From assembly GCF_015057245.1 (NCBI RefSeq), contig NZ_SVET01000001.1, positions 124,001 to 188,000 of the forward strand: DNA of 64,000 nucleotides, read 5' to 3'. How positions within the stretch are numbered: the stretch's first letter is position 1; every line of letters starts with the position of its first letter. The stretch comes from Pseudobutyrivibrio ruminis. Lineage in GTDB: Bacteria > Bacillota > Clostridia > Lachnospirales > Lachnospiraceae. This document shows positions 26,711 through 35,955 of the stretch, one piece after another. The notes beneath the pieces are model-generated. The model saw only the letters and a list, made by a program, of their open reading frames with translations, did not search any database and was not told the DNA's origin. A program made the position numbers and the translations under genes.

Positions 26711-27886
26711 TTAGTTCTTTTTACGCTTTGAAAGAACGTCTACAGTAACAGCGCCAAGAAGTACAGCACCCTTTACGATTTTCTGGATATCTGTTGACCA
26801 TCCAAAAAGTGACATACCGTTGTTAAGAACACCCATGACGAAGGCACCAACAACTGCACCAAGGATAGAACCAGAACCACCAGCTACGGCAGCGCCACCG
26901 ATATAGCAAGATGCAATGGCATCCATCTCGAAACCATCACCAGCTTTTGGAGTAGATGATCCGTTTCTAGCTGAAAGAACGATACCTGCAATAGCTGAAA
27001 GAACGCCCATGTTTGTATATACCCAGAAGAAAACCTTGTTAGTATCGATACCAGAAAGGTTTGCTGCTTTTCTATTACCACCTAAAGCATAAATCTGACG
27101 TCCAGCTACAGTCTTTGTAGTAACAAATGCGTAAATTCCAATAAGAACAACCATGATAAGAAGAACAAATGGAAGTCCATTGTAACGAGCAAGCTTGTAG
27201 AAGAAGAACCAAATAATGAAGAGCTCAATTACAAGCTTTGTAACTGTCTGCCATGTTGGAGTAAGAACAAAATTATATTTCTTCTTTGTCTTGATTCCTC
27301 TGATTTCATTCCAAATAAGAGCTACTGATGCGATAAGTGCAACAGCGATTGAAACCAAATCAAGAATTCCGTCACCAAAGAAAATCTTGTATGTAGGAAG
27401 GAAGCCTGCACCGATGAAGTTGTAGTTTGTAGGAAGAGGTCCTTTTGTCTGAGCCTGTAAAAGTGTGTATGTTAATCCTCTACCCATAAGCATTGTAGCA
27501 AGGGTAACTACGAATGGTGGGATGCTCAAATATGCTATAAAGAATCCAGCGAACATACCAACTAAAAGACCAATTGCAAGTGCTGCTATAATAGCAACCC
27601 ACATATTCATTTTGTAATCCATCATCATGATACCAGCTGTGGCACCACACAATGCAACTACTGAACCAACACCAAGGTCAACGTTACCAGTTAATACACA
27701 AAGCAACATACCAATTGCAAGGATAACAACGTATCCATTTTGCATAACCAGGTTGTTGATGTTCATTGGTGTAAGGTTTTTGCCACCTGTAAGAATGGCA
27801 AATATCAAATAAATAACAATAAGGGCAATGAACATGCCGTATTGTTTCATATCAAGACTTGCTTTTTTATTTTTCATTTCCATCAT
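26711..27886 (-). CDS. mmsB: Monosaccharide ABC transporter permease (MmsB/GguB/XylH-like)
   Basis: Integral membrane subunit of a sugar importer in the carbohydrate uptake-2 family. The 391-residue length is typical of the XylH/GguB group and longer than RbsC or MglC. Around ten hydrophobic segments are visible. The family loop IYALGGNRKAANLSGIDTNKV is present, as is GSILGAVVGAFVMGVLNNGMSL near the C-terminus. It overlaps the ATPase gene by 20 bases and is the last gene of its operon, ahead of the rod-like terminator. Confidence 0.93.
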   Translation of the reverse strand: MMEMKNKKASLDMKQYGMFIALIVIYLIFAILTGGKNLTPMNINNLVMQNGYVVILAIGMLLCVLTGNVDLGVGSVVALCGATAGIMMMDYKMNMWVAIIAALAIGLLVGMFAGFFIAYLSIPPFVVTLATMLMGRGLTYTLLQAQTKGPLPTNYNFIGAGFLPTYKIFFGDGILDLVSIAVALIASVALIWNEIRGIKTKKKYNFVLTPTWQTVTKLVIELFIIWFFFYKLARYNGLPFVLLIMVVLIGIYAFVTTKTVAGRQIYALGGNRKAANLSGIDTNKVFFWVYTNMGVLSAIAGIVLSARNGSSTPKAGDGFEMDAIASCYIGGAAVAGGSGSILGAVVGAFVMGVLNNGMSLFGWSTDIQKIVKGAVLLGAVTVDVLSKRKKN

Positions 27887-29429
27887 CCTTTCTATTATGT
27901 GCCATTACACACTGCATGATTTTTTCTTGAGATACTTCTGCACTAGAAAGCTCTCCCGCAATCTCGCCCTCATTGATAACGTAAATACGGTCACAGGTAC
28001 CAATGATTTCAGGCATTTCAGAAGAAATAACAATGACTGCTTTTCCAGCCTTTGCTAAATCGTTGATAATACAGTAAATTTCGTATTTAGCACCAACATC
28101 GATACCACGAGTTGGTTCATCCAAAATCAATACATCCGGTTGTGTAAGCATCCATTTAGCAAGGACAACCTTCTGCTGGTTACCACCTGAAAGTGATCCA
28201 ACAACCTGATTGATGGAATTCGATTTTATGTTAATTTTCTTTTTATATTCTTCAGCCGCAAGGATTTCCTCGTTCCCATTAATAACACCATGCTTTGAAA
28301 AGAACTTAGGACGAGCAGCAATTGTCATATTCTCCTTGATATCACCAATAAGAATAAGACCATTTGTCTTTCTATCCTCAGTTACATACGCAAGCTTGTT
28401 ATCAATAGCATCCTTGACTGTATTTAAATGGACTTCTTTGCCATTTATTTTTACAGTGCCTGAGATTTTCTGACCATAGCTATGACCGAATACACTCATG
28501 GCAAATTCGGTACGGCCTGCTCCCATCAGACCAGCCAGGCCAACAACCTCACCAGCTTTAACTTCGATGTTAATGTCTTTAAGTACCTGACGCTCTGGAT
28601 CATCAGGATGATATACATTCCAATTCTTAACCTCAAAGATTGTATCACCAATAGTGACACCTTCTCTTTCAGGATAACGATTAGTCATTTCACGACCAAC
28701 CATCGCCTTAATTACTCTATCTTCAGAGAAATCATCTACACCCTTAACAAGTGTTTCGATTGTCTTACCATCTCTGATAATTGTTACGGCATCAGCAACA
28801 TAGCTAATCTCGTTCAATTTATGAGAAATAATAATACATGTAATACCCTGCTTCTTTAATTCAAACATGATATCAAGAAGCTTCTTTGACTCCTCATCAT
28901 TCAAAGCCGCTGTAGGCTCATCCAAAATAAGAAGCTCAACCTTTTTTGCCATTGCTTTTGCAATTTCAATAAGCTGTTGTTTACCAACGCCAAGTGAATT
29001 TACTGGAGCATTGACATTTTCATTTTCAAGACCAACTCTAGCTAACATTTCCTGGGCTTTTTGTCTTGTCTTTGTCCAATCAATAACGCCCTTCATTTTA
29101 AGTTGTTCGTTACCTAGAAAAACATTTTCAGCAATTGAAAGAAGTGGGCTAAGAGCAAGCTCCTGATGGATAATAACGATTCCTTTCGCCTCTGAATCTC
29201 TTAAGTTATGGAATTTGCAGATTTCGCCGTGATATTCAACATCTCCCTCATATGAGCCGTATGGATAAACTCCTGATAAAACATTCATCAGAGTAGATTT
29301 TCCAGCACCATTTTCCCCACAAAGAGCATGAATCTCTCCCTTTTTAACCTGCAGATTAACATCATCAAGGGCTCTAACTCCAGAAAACTCTTTTACAATA
29401 TGCTTCATTTCCAAGATGTAATCTGACAT
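27867..29429 (-). CDS. mmsA: Monosaccharide ABC transporter ATPase (MmsA/GguA/MglA-like)
   Basis: Tandem ATPase of 520 residues that powers the importer. The first domain has Walker A GENGAGKST (about 39-47), signature LGVGKQQLIEIAKA and Walker B LLILDEPTAAL. The second has the degenerate P-loop GLMGAGRTE, usual for this family, with LSGGNQQKVVLAKW and VLILDEPTRGIDVGAK. A hairpin in the 68-base gap upstream probably reduces its expression relative to the binding protein. Confidence 0.95.
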   Translation of the reverse strand: MSDYILEMKHIVKEFSGVRALDDVNLQVKKGEIHALCGENGAGKSTLMNVLSGVYPYGSYEGDVEYHGEICKFHNLRDSEAKGIVIIHQELALSPLLSIAENVFLGNEQLKMKGVIDWTKTRQKAQEMLARVGLENENVNAPVNSLGVGKQQLIEIAKAMAKKVELLILDEPTAALNDEESKKLLDIMFELKKQGITCIIISHKLNEISYVADAVTIIRDGKTIETLVKGVDDFSEDRVIKAMVGREMTNRYPEREGVTIGDTIFEVKNWNVYHPDDPERQVLKDINIEVKAGEVVGLAGLMGAGRTEFAMSVFGHSYGQKISGTVKINGKEVHLNTVKDAIDNKLAYVTEDRKTNGLILIGDIKENMTIAARPKFFSKHGVINGNEEILAAEEYKKKINIKSNSINQVVGSLSGGNQQKVVLAKWMLTQPDVLILDEPTRGIDVGAKYEIYCIINDLAKAGKAVIVISSEMPEIIGTCDRIYVINEGEIAGELSSAEVSQEKIMQCVMAHNRKDDGNEK

Positions 29430-29452
29430 ATTCTTCTCCTTCTTAAAAGTAA

Positions 29453-29476
29453 TGGCGACTTAAGATTAAGTCGCCA
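29453..29476 (-). terminator. Intercistronic hairpin between chvE and the ATPase gene
   Basis: TGGCGACTTAA/TTAAGTCGCCA stem of about 11 bp followed on the minus strand by TTACTTTTA. Such stems after binding-protein genes often stabilise that part of the mRNA or partly terminate transcription. Confidence 0.7.
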
Positions 29477-29497
29477 CTACAATTAATACATTAATTA

Positions 29498-30637
29498 CTA
29501 TTCAGCTAACTGCTCCTCTGTGTAGTAGCCGCCGTCAACAATGATTTCTTTGTAGTTGTCCTTATCTACTGCAACTGGTGTGCAAAGGTATGAAGGAACT
29601 GTAATCTTTCCATTGTTGTACTGCTCTGTGTCGTTGATTTCTGGCTCTGAGCCTTCAAGAACTGCCTGAACCATTGTTACGCACTTGTCAGCAAGAAGAC
29701 GTGTGTCTTTGTAGATTGACATTGTCTGTGAGCCAGCGATGATGTTCTTTGTAGCCATAAGCTCTGCATCCTGACCTGTGATAAGTGGCCAATCCTCGCC
29801 TACTGTGTAACCTGCTCCCTCAAGAGCTGCCTTACATCCATAAGCAAAACCATCAAAAGCTGTTGCGCAAATATCAAGCTTTTCATCAGCATAGAAACCT
29901 GTTAAGTAGTTCTCACAGTTCTGCTGTGCTGTTTCCTGAGACCATCTGAGGATACAAGTATCTTCAAATGATGTTCTACCTGACTTACATACCAATGTAC
30001 CATCATCAAGGTATGGCTGAAGAACTTCCATAAGTCCGTTGTAAAGCATTACAGCGTTGTTATCATCTGGAGATCCCATGAAGAACTCGATTGTGTAAGT
30101 CTCATCTGTGTTAGCCAAATCCTTTGACTCTTCGATGTACTTACCAATTGCTGTACCAACACCCTTGTTATCGAATGTTGCATAGTAAGAAACAGCGTCT
30201 GTGTCCATAAGAAGACGGTCGTAAGCGATGATAGGAATACCAGCTTCCTTAGCCTGCTCTTCTACGTTTACAAGAGCTGATGAATCAACTGCAGCGATTA
30301 CTAAGCAATCAGCGCCAGCAGCAATCATGTTCTCAATCTGAGATACCTGAGCCTGAACGTCATCCTCAGCATACTGAAGATCAACTTCATATCCGAGAGC
30401 TTCAAGCTTCTCTTTCATGTTGCTACCATCGTTAATCCATCTCTCTGAAGACTGAGTAGGCATTGCAACTGCAACTCTCTTTCCGTTTGAAGCTGCAGGT
30501 GTTGAAGAATCAGAAGATTCTGTTGCTGTGTCAGTTGTAGCAGCTGGATCAGCGCCTGTGTCTGCAGGGCCACATCCTGCAAATAACCCCATTGCAAGAG
30601 CGGCTGTCATCATTAAACCTAGAACACGTTTTTTCAT
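29498..30637 (-). CDS. chvE: Multiple-monosaccharide ABC transporter substrate-binding lipoprotein (ChvE-like)
   Basis: Extracytoplasmic sugar-binding lipoprotein of 379 residues. A signal peptide ends in the lipobox LFAGC (Cys22), then a Thr/Ser/Ala/Asp-rich linker of about 25 residues. The mature domain opens RVAVAMPTQSSERWINDGSNMKEKLEALGY and includes YDRLLMDTDAVSYYATFDN, close to ChvE. It is the first gene of the importer operon, with AGGAGGAGAAGG before the ATG. The sugar range of ChvE relatives is broad, so the substrate cannot be fixed here. Confidence 0.92.
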   Translation of the reverse strand: MKKRVLGLMMTAALAMGLFAGCGPADTGADPAATTDTATESSDSSTPAASNGKRVAVAMPTQSSERWINDGSNMKEKLEALGYEVDLQYAEDDVQAQVSQIENMIAAGADCLVIAAVDSSALVNVEEQAKEAGIPIIAYDRLLMDTDAVSYYATFDNKGVGTAIGKYIEESKDLANTDETYTIEFFMGSPDDNNAVMLYNGLMEVLQPYLDDGTLVCKSGRTSFEDTCILRWSQETAQQNCENYLTGFYADEKLDICATAFDGFAYGCKAALEGAGYTVGEDWPLITGQDAELMATKNIIAGSQTMSIYKDTRLLADKCVTMVQAVLEGSEPEINDTEQYNNGKITVPSYLCTPVAVDKDNYKEIIVDGGYYTEEQLAE

Positions 30638-30661
30638 TTTACCTTCTCCTCCTGTGTTTTC

Positions 30662-30676
30662 TTGACAACTTTGTTG
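30662..30676 (-). promoter_or_regulatory. Palindrome in the chvE leader
   Basis: GACAAC-AAA-GTTGTC, a perfect 6-bp inverted repeat about 25 bases before the chvE ATG. It may be an operator or simply a 5' RNA stem. Confidence 0.35.
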
Positions 30677-30765
30677 TCGTTTTTAACTATGAATAAATAA
30701 TAACAGTTCATTTTTTTGTTTAAAATATAAAATTCTATTTAAAAACATCAAAATTCTACACAATA

Positions 30766-30791
30766 AAAAAAGACTCCTAAGAGTCTTTTTT
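30766..30791 (-). terminator. Terminator overlapping the end of the preA-like gene
   Basis: AAAAAAGACTC/GAGTCTTTTTT stem with a 4-base loop. The stop codon of the gene sits in the loop and a T run follows on the minus strand. Confidence 0.85.
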
Positions 30792-32282
30792 GTGATAAAT
30801 TCTTTTTTTACTAGGAACTATAGCTCCTTTCGGACAAACTAACAGGCAAAGATGACAACCAACACATTTGCTTCCGTTTAACTTTGGCTTTCGATTTTCA
30901 AATTCAATAGCTTGATGTCCACCATCATTGCAAGAAATAACACATCTTCCGCAGCCAATACATTTATCCATATTAAAGGACGGGAAAAGAACTGTATCCC
31001 GTTCTAACACATCTGTTGTATCGCTAACCGAATCAAGCCCCGCACCTATTACATCCTTCACAGAACTAAATCCCATTTGCGCTAGGTAATAATTTAGCCC
31101 AGACTTTAAATCATCTATAATCCTATAACCATATTGCATAACCGCAGTGGTTATTTGTATCGAGCCAGCCCCCATAAGAATAAACTCTAAGGCATCTCTC
31201 CAGGTTTCGATACCACCCATACCACTGATATGTTTTCCTTTTAGTTTTCTATTTTGACCAAGCTCCGAAATGAATCTTAAAGCAATAGGCTTAACTGCAT
31301 TTCCACTATATCCACCAATAGCAGACTTACCCTTAACTGCTGGTGCTGAAACAAAAGTAAGAGGATTAACACCAACTATACTTTTTATTGTATTAATAGC
31401 AGCAATTCCATCTGCCCCACCTCTAATTGCTGCTTCAGCAGCTTCTGACATTGTGCCTACATTTGGTGTAAGCTTTGCCAAAATTGGAATAGAAGCACCT
31501 CGTCTTGCCGCTCTTGTAAATCTCTCTACTAATTCAGGCACCTGACCTATATCAGAGCCTAATCCATCCTCCTGCATATTTGGACATGAGAAATTAAGCT
31601 CTATTGCATCTGCACCATTCTCAGCACATTCTCTAGCCAGCGACTCCCATTCCTCTTCATTCTGCCCCATAATTGATGCCAAAATAAACTTTGTTGGATA
31701 ATTCTTTTTCAGCTTTCTGAATATCTTCATATTTTCAGCTACACTATGATCTGAAAGCTGCTCGATATTTTTAAACCCAATAATGCTTCCATTGTCACCA
31801 GTAATTGCTGAAAACCTAGGCGAGGCCTCATGTATATCTAATGAGCAGACAGTCTTAAAGCATGCTCCTGCCCAGCCAGCCTCAAAAGCCCTTGCACACA
31901 TATCGTATGTGGAAGCCACAACAGAGGATGAAAGCAAAAATGGATTTTCCAGAGGAATTCCACAAATATCGCATTTTAATCTGTCTTCATCTTCTGGAAG
32001 CTCTATCTCTGCTTTTGAACGAACACCCCAAGCAAGCTCTGTCATTAAGCTCTTAATATGAATTCTATCATCACTAATGCAAACTCTCTCGCAAGGTGCA
32101 TTACAGCTCATGCACATATTTCCTTCCGGAAGACGCAAAGATGCGACATCAGCATTATCAAACCAAATACTTCTTAACGCGTCCCCAGGATTAAAGAAAT
32201 CACAAACTTGGTTGCATGGAGCATCCATACACAGCATGCAAGAAATCATTTCACTGCGTTTAATTGTATTCTGTACTAGCAT
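30777..32282 (-). CDS. preA: PreA-like dihydropyrimidine dehydrogenase subunit with extra N-terminal Fe-S domain
   Basis: FMN/Fe-S oxidoreductase of the PreA/DHODH family, 501 residues from the ATG at 32282 (AGGAG upstream; a longer frame lacks a site). Residues 1-75 hold two cysteine clusters, C15-x2-C-x4-C-x3-C and C57-x2-C-x3-C-x3-C, like the iron-sulfur head of GltD and mammalian DPD. A (beta/alpha)8 barrel follows with NFSCPN (catalytic Cys) and ISGMGGIETW. Two ferredoxin motifs close it: CIGCGRCVISC and CVGCHLCLLVCP. PreA normally works with PreT, which carries the FAD/NAD part. No preT is nearby, so the electron partner and substrate are uncertain. Confidence 0.8.
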   Translation of the reverse strand: MLVQNTIKRSEMISCMLCMDAPCNQVCDFFNPGDALRSIWFDNADVASLRLPEGNMCMSCNAPCERVCISDDRIHIKSLMTELAWGVRSKAEIELPEDEDRLKCDICGIPLENPFLLSSSVVASTYDMCARAFEAGWAGACFKTVCSLDIHEASPRFSAITGDNGSIIGFKNIEQLSDHSVAENMKIFRKLKKNYPTKFILASIMGQNEEEWESLARECAENGADAIELNFSCPNMQEDGLGSDIGQVPELVERFTRAARRGASIPILAKLTPNVGTMSEAAEAAIRGGADGIAAINTIKSIVGVNPLTFVSAPAVKGKSAIGGYSGNAVKPIALRFISELGQNRKLKGKHISGMGGIETWRDALEFILMGAGSIQITTAVMQYGYRIIDDLKSGLNYYLAQMGFSSVKDVIGAGLDSVSDTTDVLERDTVLFPSFNMDKCIGCGRCVISCNDGGHQAIEFENRKPKLNGSKCVGCHLCLLVCPKGAIVPSKKRIYHKKDS

Positions 32283-32379
32283 AGGCACGACTCCTTTTCT
32301 TAACACAAATTATAATCTATTATGTGTGTCGATTCCGTGAGTAAACCTGCAGTTCACAGATTTTTCTTTATAAGTTCAT

Positions 32380-32407
32380 AAAAAAAGTCACCTCTAAGGA
32401 TGACTTT
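32380..32407 (-). terminator. Terminator after azlD
   Basis: AAAGTCA-CC paired with GG-TGACTTT, followed on the minus strand by TTTTTTT. Confidence 0.8.
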
Positions 32408-32713
32408 CTATATCAGTATTAATTCCGCTATAAATACAACAACGCAACAAAGGGCTGCTACTTTAAATAGGCTTTGATTAAACCAAGCAGCTATTATTCC
32501 AACTACAAGTGCTATTATTCCCGCCAGTTTTACTTGAGTGGCATCTATGATAGCCGGAAAAGTCATAACTGCAAGAGTAACATAAGGAACATAATAAAGA
32601 AACGAACGAATAAATCGATTCTTAATCTGCTTTCTAAAAACTGTGACCGGCAAAATACGTATAAACGTACTTACAAGCGCTGCCACCAATATATAAATAT
32701 AAGTTCTAGTCAT
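32408..32713 (-). CDS. azlD: Branched-chain amino-acid export protein AzlD
   Basis: Small membrane partner of AzlC. The 101 residues contain about four hydrophobic segments and the family pattern TFIRILPVTVFRKQI followed by LYYVPYVTLAVMTFP. The start lies 8 bases inside azlC, as usual for this pair, and a terminator follows directly. Confidence 0.9.
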   Translation of the reverse strand: MTRTYIYILVAALVSTFIRILPVTVFRKQIKNRFIRSFLYYVPYVTLAVMTFPAIIDATQVKLAGIIALVVGIIAAWFNQSLFKVAALCCVVVFIAELILI

Positions 32714-33437
32714 CGTCTTCCTCCATAGGATGTGGAAATAGTATTGCAGCTACAGCAGCAATTACAACAGTAAGAATAATAGTTTTTGTTCCAGCTGATA
32801 TGTATGCAAAAACTTCTAATCTAGATGCTAAATAGCTGAGAACAAAGCTTATTATAATTAACACTGCCACTATTCTGTGTTTTCTGGCTTCCGGCATAAT
32901 GCAAGCTAAAAACATTCCATACAAAGCAACAGAAAATGCACTGACAACTCTAAGAGGCATCAGCTCTCCTGCCACAATCCCACATGAAGTACCAAGAGCC
33001 CAACAAGGAACTGCTATAGCACAAGCTCCATAATTATAAATTGGATTGATGAAGCCAGGTCTGTTAATGGTTATGGCAAATATTTCATCAGTAACACTAA
33101 ATCCCACTAACATTCTATGAATCAAAGGGGTTTTAGGATCAAACTTTTGACTTAAGGCCGTAGACATCAGTAGATATCTGGCATTGACGACTAAAGTCAT
33201 AATAGCCATTTCCACAAAACCGGCTCCAGCAGCCACTACCGTATATACGGCATATTCACCTGCGCTAGCTCGATTTAAAAAGGAATTAATAAACCCCTGC
33301 AATGGAGTAAAATGTGCTGTTCTAGCCAAAATTCCAAGAGAAAATGCAACAGCAAAATATCCTAGTCCAATAGGAACCCCATCTCTTACTCCTTCTCTAA
33401 AAACTGTTAAATTAGAATTAGTTTTTTTCAAATTCAT
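32706..33437 (-). CDS. azlC: Branched-chain amino-acid exporter subunit AzlC
   Basis: Large subunit of the AzlCD exporter (leucine and analogues), an inner-membrane protein of 243 residues. Family features are visible: GVRDGVPIGLGYFAVAFSLGILAR at the N-terminus, NARYLLMSTALSQKF and GFSVTDEIFAIT mid-chain. It is divergent from the AP2-domain gene and lies about 1 kb from ilvC/ilvN, consistent with control of branched-chain amino-acid pools, though no shared regulation is visible. Confidence 0.93.
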   Translation of the reverse strand: MNLKKTNSNLTVFREGVRDGVPIGLGYFAVAFSLGILARTAHFTPLQGFINSFLNRASAGEYAVYTVVAAGAGFVEMAIMTLVVNARYLLMSTALSQKFDPKTPLIHRMLVGFSVTDEIFAITINRPGFINPIYNYGACAIAVPCWALGTSCGIVAGELMPLRVVSAFSVALYGMFLACIMPEARKHRIVAVLIIISFVLSYLASRLEVFAYISAGTKTIILTVVIAAVAAILFPHPMEEDDD

Positions 33438-33515
33438 TTTATCCCTTTATTTCACCAATTTTTTAAACATTTTTCTTCTCAAAAGTGTAAAATAATATGC
33501 ATAGGAGGATTCTAT

Positions 33516-34325
33516 ATGAAACCTGGCGTATATCAGGCCACTAAAAAAGACGGAACAGTCTATTATCGTGGCAATATCACTTACAACGGAAAACACATAA
33601 GCATCGGAAGCTTTCCTACAGAAGCTAAATGCAACAAAGCTTACAATGAGGCTTGGGGCATTTTAAAAAATGAAGATATCACTATCTTAAATTTGCAAAG
33701 CAAAATCAAAGAGCTTCCATTTGATAAGTGCATCACTCTAATAAATTTTAGAGACAACCATATTTATATTAAAACTCCAATATATCTTCAGAGAAATTAT
33801 TTTCTATATTATTTAGATAAAACAACTATCTTGAAATTCGACAATGATGACCTCTTCTACTATTCAAGTCATAAGATTCAGTATCGCGGAGGCCACATGT
33901 TTGTCAGTGATTACGGAATGCAGTACAACATTCTTGGCCGTTATGGCATCAAACCTTACAGCGTAAAAGGTAAGGACTTTCTCTTCGCCAATGGCGACGA
34001 AACTGATTTCAGATATTCAAACATTATAGTTGTAAATAAATATCACGGCGTATACCGCGAGGAAAAAGGCGGAAAGGTAATTTATGCAGCTAAGATTCAT
34101 CTTAACGGAGATTTTATTGTAGGCCGTTATAATAGCGAAGCAAAAGCTGCTATAGCTTACAACAAGGCTGTAGATTTATGCAAAGCCCGCGGTATGAAAA
34201 AAGCTTTTCCTACCAACTTTATATCTGAATATTCTCCTCGTGAATATGCCGACATCTACACCGAAATCAAGATATCATCTCATCTGTATAAATTCTTTCA
34301 TAATAAAAACTTCCGCGAGGCTTAG
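33516..34325 (+). CDS. AP2-domain protein with degenerate HNH-like middle
   Basis: A 269-residue protein with two AP2-like DNA-binding units. One is N-terminal (GVYQATKKDGTVYYRGNIT, then ISIGSFPTEAKCNKAYNEA). One is C-terminal (YHGVYREEKGGKVIYAAKIH, then GRYNSEAKAAIAYNKAVDL). The region before the second unit, NGDETDFRYSNIIVVN, resembles the end of an HNH homing endonuclease, where AP2 usually follows. The HNH histidines are not evident, so nuclease activity is doubtful. It may be a domesticated relative acting as a DNA-binding protein. AGGAGG precedes the ATG; the stop lies in a strong terminator loop. Confidence 0.75.
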   Translation: MKPGVYQATKKDGTVYYRGNITYNGKHISIGSFPTEAKCNKAYNEAWGILKNEDITILNLQSKIKELPFDKCITLINFRDNHIYIKTPIYLQRNYFLYYLDKTTILKFDNDDLFYYSSHKIQYRGGHMFVSDYGMQYNILGRYGIKPYSVKGKDFLFANGDETDFRYSNIIVVNKYHGVYREEKGGKVIYAAKIHLNGDFIVGRYNSEAKAAIAYNKAVDLCKARGMKKAFPTNFISEYSPREYADIYTEIKISSHLYKFFHNKNFREA

Positions 34326-34344
34326 GCCTCGCGGTTTATTTTTT
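34313..34344. terminator. Bidirectional terminator between AP2 gene and ilvC
   Basis: CCGCGAGGC/GCCTCGCGG, a 9-bp GC-rich stem with loop TTAG that contains the AP2 gene stop. TTTATTTTTT follows on the plus strand and AAGTTTTTA on the minus strand. Confidence 0.9.
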
Positions 34345-34347
34345 ATA

Positions 34348-35376
34348 TTAGTTGTTGATGAACTTGTCTTCCTCATTGTTCCATGAGTAAAGGCTACGAA
34401 CCTGCTCACCAACTTTTTCTACTGGATGCTCAGCAGCAAGCTTTCTCATTGCCTGGAAGTGAACCTGACGACCAGCTGGTGACATATCAAGAAGGAATTC
34501 CTTAGCAAATGTACCATCCTGAATATCAGAAAGAATCTGCTTCATTGCCTTCTTTGTATCCTCTGTAATAATCTTTGGTCCAGTGATGTAATCACCGTAC
34601 TCAGCTGTATTTGAAATAGAATATCTCATTCCAGCAAAGCCTGACTGGTAGATAAGATCAACGATAAGCTTCATTTCGTGTACACACTCGAAGTATGCAT
34701 TTCTTGGATCGTATCCAGCCTCAACAAGAGTCTCGAAACCAGCCTGCATAAGAGCACAAACACCACCACAAAGTACTGCCTGCTCACCAAAGAGGTCTGT
34801 CTCTGTCTCTGTTCTGAATGTTGTCTCAAGAATACCGGCACGAGCTCCACCGATACCAGCACCATAAGCAAGTGCAAGATCAAGAGCCTTTCCTGTAGCA
34901 TCCTGATATACAGCAACAAGACAAGGTGTACCCTTACCTGCCTGGTACTCAGAACGTACTGTGTGACCTGGAGCCTTAGGTGCAATCATAGTAACATCAA
35001 CATCTGCTGGTGGCTTGATGCAACCAAAGTGAATGTTGAAACCATGAGCAAACATAAGCATGTTGCCAGCCTCAAGGTTTGGCTCAATGTCAGCCTTGTA
35101 CATATCAGCCTGCTTCTCATCGTTGATAAGAATCATAATGATATCAGCTTTCTTTGCAGCCTCTGCTGCTGTATATACTGTAAGGCCCTGCTTCTCAGCC
35201 TTTGCCCAAGACTTTGAACCTTCGTAAAGACCAATAATGACGTCGCATCCGCTTTCCTTAAGGTTAAGAGCGTGTGCGTGACCCTGGCTACCATAACCAA
35301 TAATAGCTATTGTCTTACCCTTCAATAATGAGAGATTACAATCTTCTTGGTAATAAATCTTTGCTTCCTGTGACAT
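34348..35376 (-). CDS. ilvC: Ketol-acid reductoisomerase
   Basis: Second step of valine, leucine and isoleucine synthesis: isomerises and reduces acetohydroxy acids using NAD(P)H and Mg. The 342-residue class I enzyme opens with the Rossmann motif IGYGSQGHAHALNLKESG, followed by APKAPGHTVRSEYQAGKGTPCLVAV and the metal-binding helix region FGEQAVLCGG. It starts 13 bases after ilvN, so they share the strong ilvN promoter. Confidence 0.97.
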   Translation of the reverse strand: MSQEAKIYYQEDCNLSLLKGKTIAIIGYGSQGHAHALNLKESGCDVIIGLYEGSKSWAKAEKQGLTVYTAAEAAKKADIIMILINDEKQADMYKADIEPNLEAGNMLMFAHGFNIHFGCIKPPADVDVTMIAPKAPGHTVRSEYQAGKGTPCLVAVYQDATGKALDLALAYGAGIGGARAGILETTFRTETETDLFGEQAVLCGGVCALMQAGFETLVEAGYDPRNAYFECVHEMKLIVDLIYQSGFAGMRYSISNTAEYGDYITGPKIITEDTKKAMKQILSDIQDGTFAKEFLLDMSPAGRQVHFQAMRKLAAEHPVEKVGEQVRSLYSWNNEEDKFINN

Positions 35377-35389
35377 TCTTTTATCCTCC

Positions 35390-35890
35390 TTATAATATAA
35401 CTACATCCTCTGAGCCGCGGCTAAGACCAGTAACACCGGTGCGAGCAAGCTCTAAGATGTCATAATCTCCAAGCATATCTAAAAATGCTTCCAATTTGTC
35501 CTGGTTGCCTGTAAGCTCAAGAATCATAGAATCGTGAGTAACATCAACAACCTTTCCTTTGAAGATTTCAACGATAGTGAGAACATCCTGTCTCTCGTCA
35601 TTCCTAACAGAAATCTTAACAAGCATAAGCTCTCTCTTTACAGAAGTACCATGCTCCAAAACCTTGAGATCAACAACCTCTGTAAGCTTTGACACCTGCT
35701 TTTCAATCTGTTCCAATATCATTTCGTCACCATGTGTAACAATAGTCACACGTGTGTATCGAGGATCAGCAGTGACACCCGCCGAAAAACTGTCGATATT
35801 GTATCCCCTTCTTGAAAATAAGCCCGAAATACGGCTTGTAAGACCTGGTGTGTTTTCTACTAAAATAGAAAGAACTTTTTTAGACTCCAT
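35390..35890 (-). CDS. ilvN: Acetolactate synthase small (regulatory) subunit
   Basis: Regulatory subunit that gives valine feedback inhibition to acetohydroxyacid synthase. The 166-residue protein has the N-terminal ACT domain LSILVENTPGLTSRISGLFSRRGYNIDS and the second ACT-like half, ending ELARTGVTGLSRG. Length is typical of bacterial IlvN/IlvH. The catalytic subunit gene ilvB is not adjacent, unlike the common ilvBNC order. Confidence 0.96.
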   Translation of the reverse strand: MESKKVLSILVENTPGLTSRISGLFSRRGYNIDSFSAGVTADPRYTRVTIVTHGDEMILEQIEKQVSKLTEVVDLKVLEHGTSVKRELMLVKISVRNDERQDVLTIVEIFKGKVVDVTHDSMILELTGNQDKLEAFLDMLGDYDILELARTGVTGLSRGSEDVVIL

Positions 35891-35955
35891 AATGCTCTCC
35901 TAAAAAATAAAATCTTGTTTGCACTTTAATGCTTTGAAGTACGAAACTATTACAA

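Noticed and set aside
28867..29166. Plus-strand open frames across the minus-strand genes, for example opposite the ATPase gene
   Set aside because: They are shadows of conserved coding regions, with no ribosome sites or family motifs.
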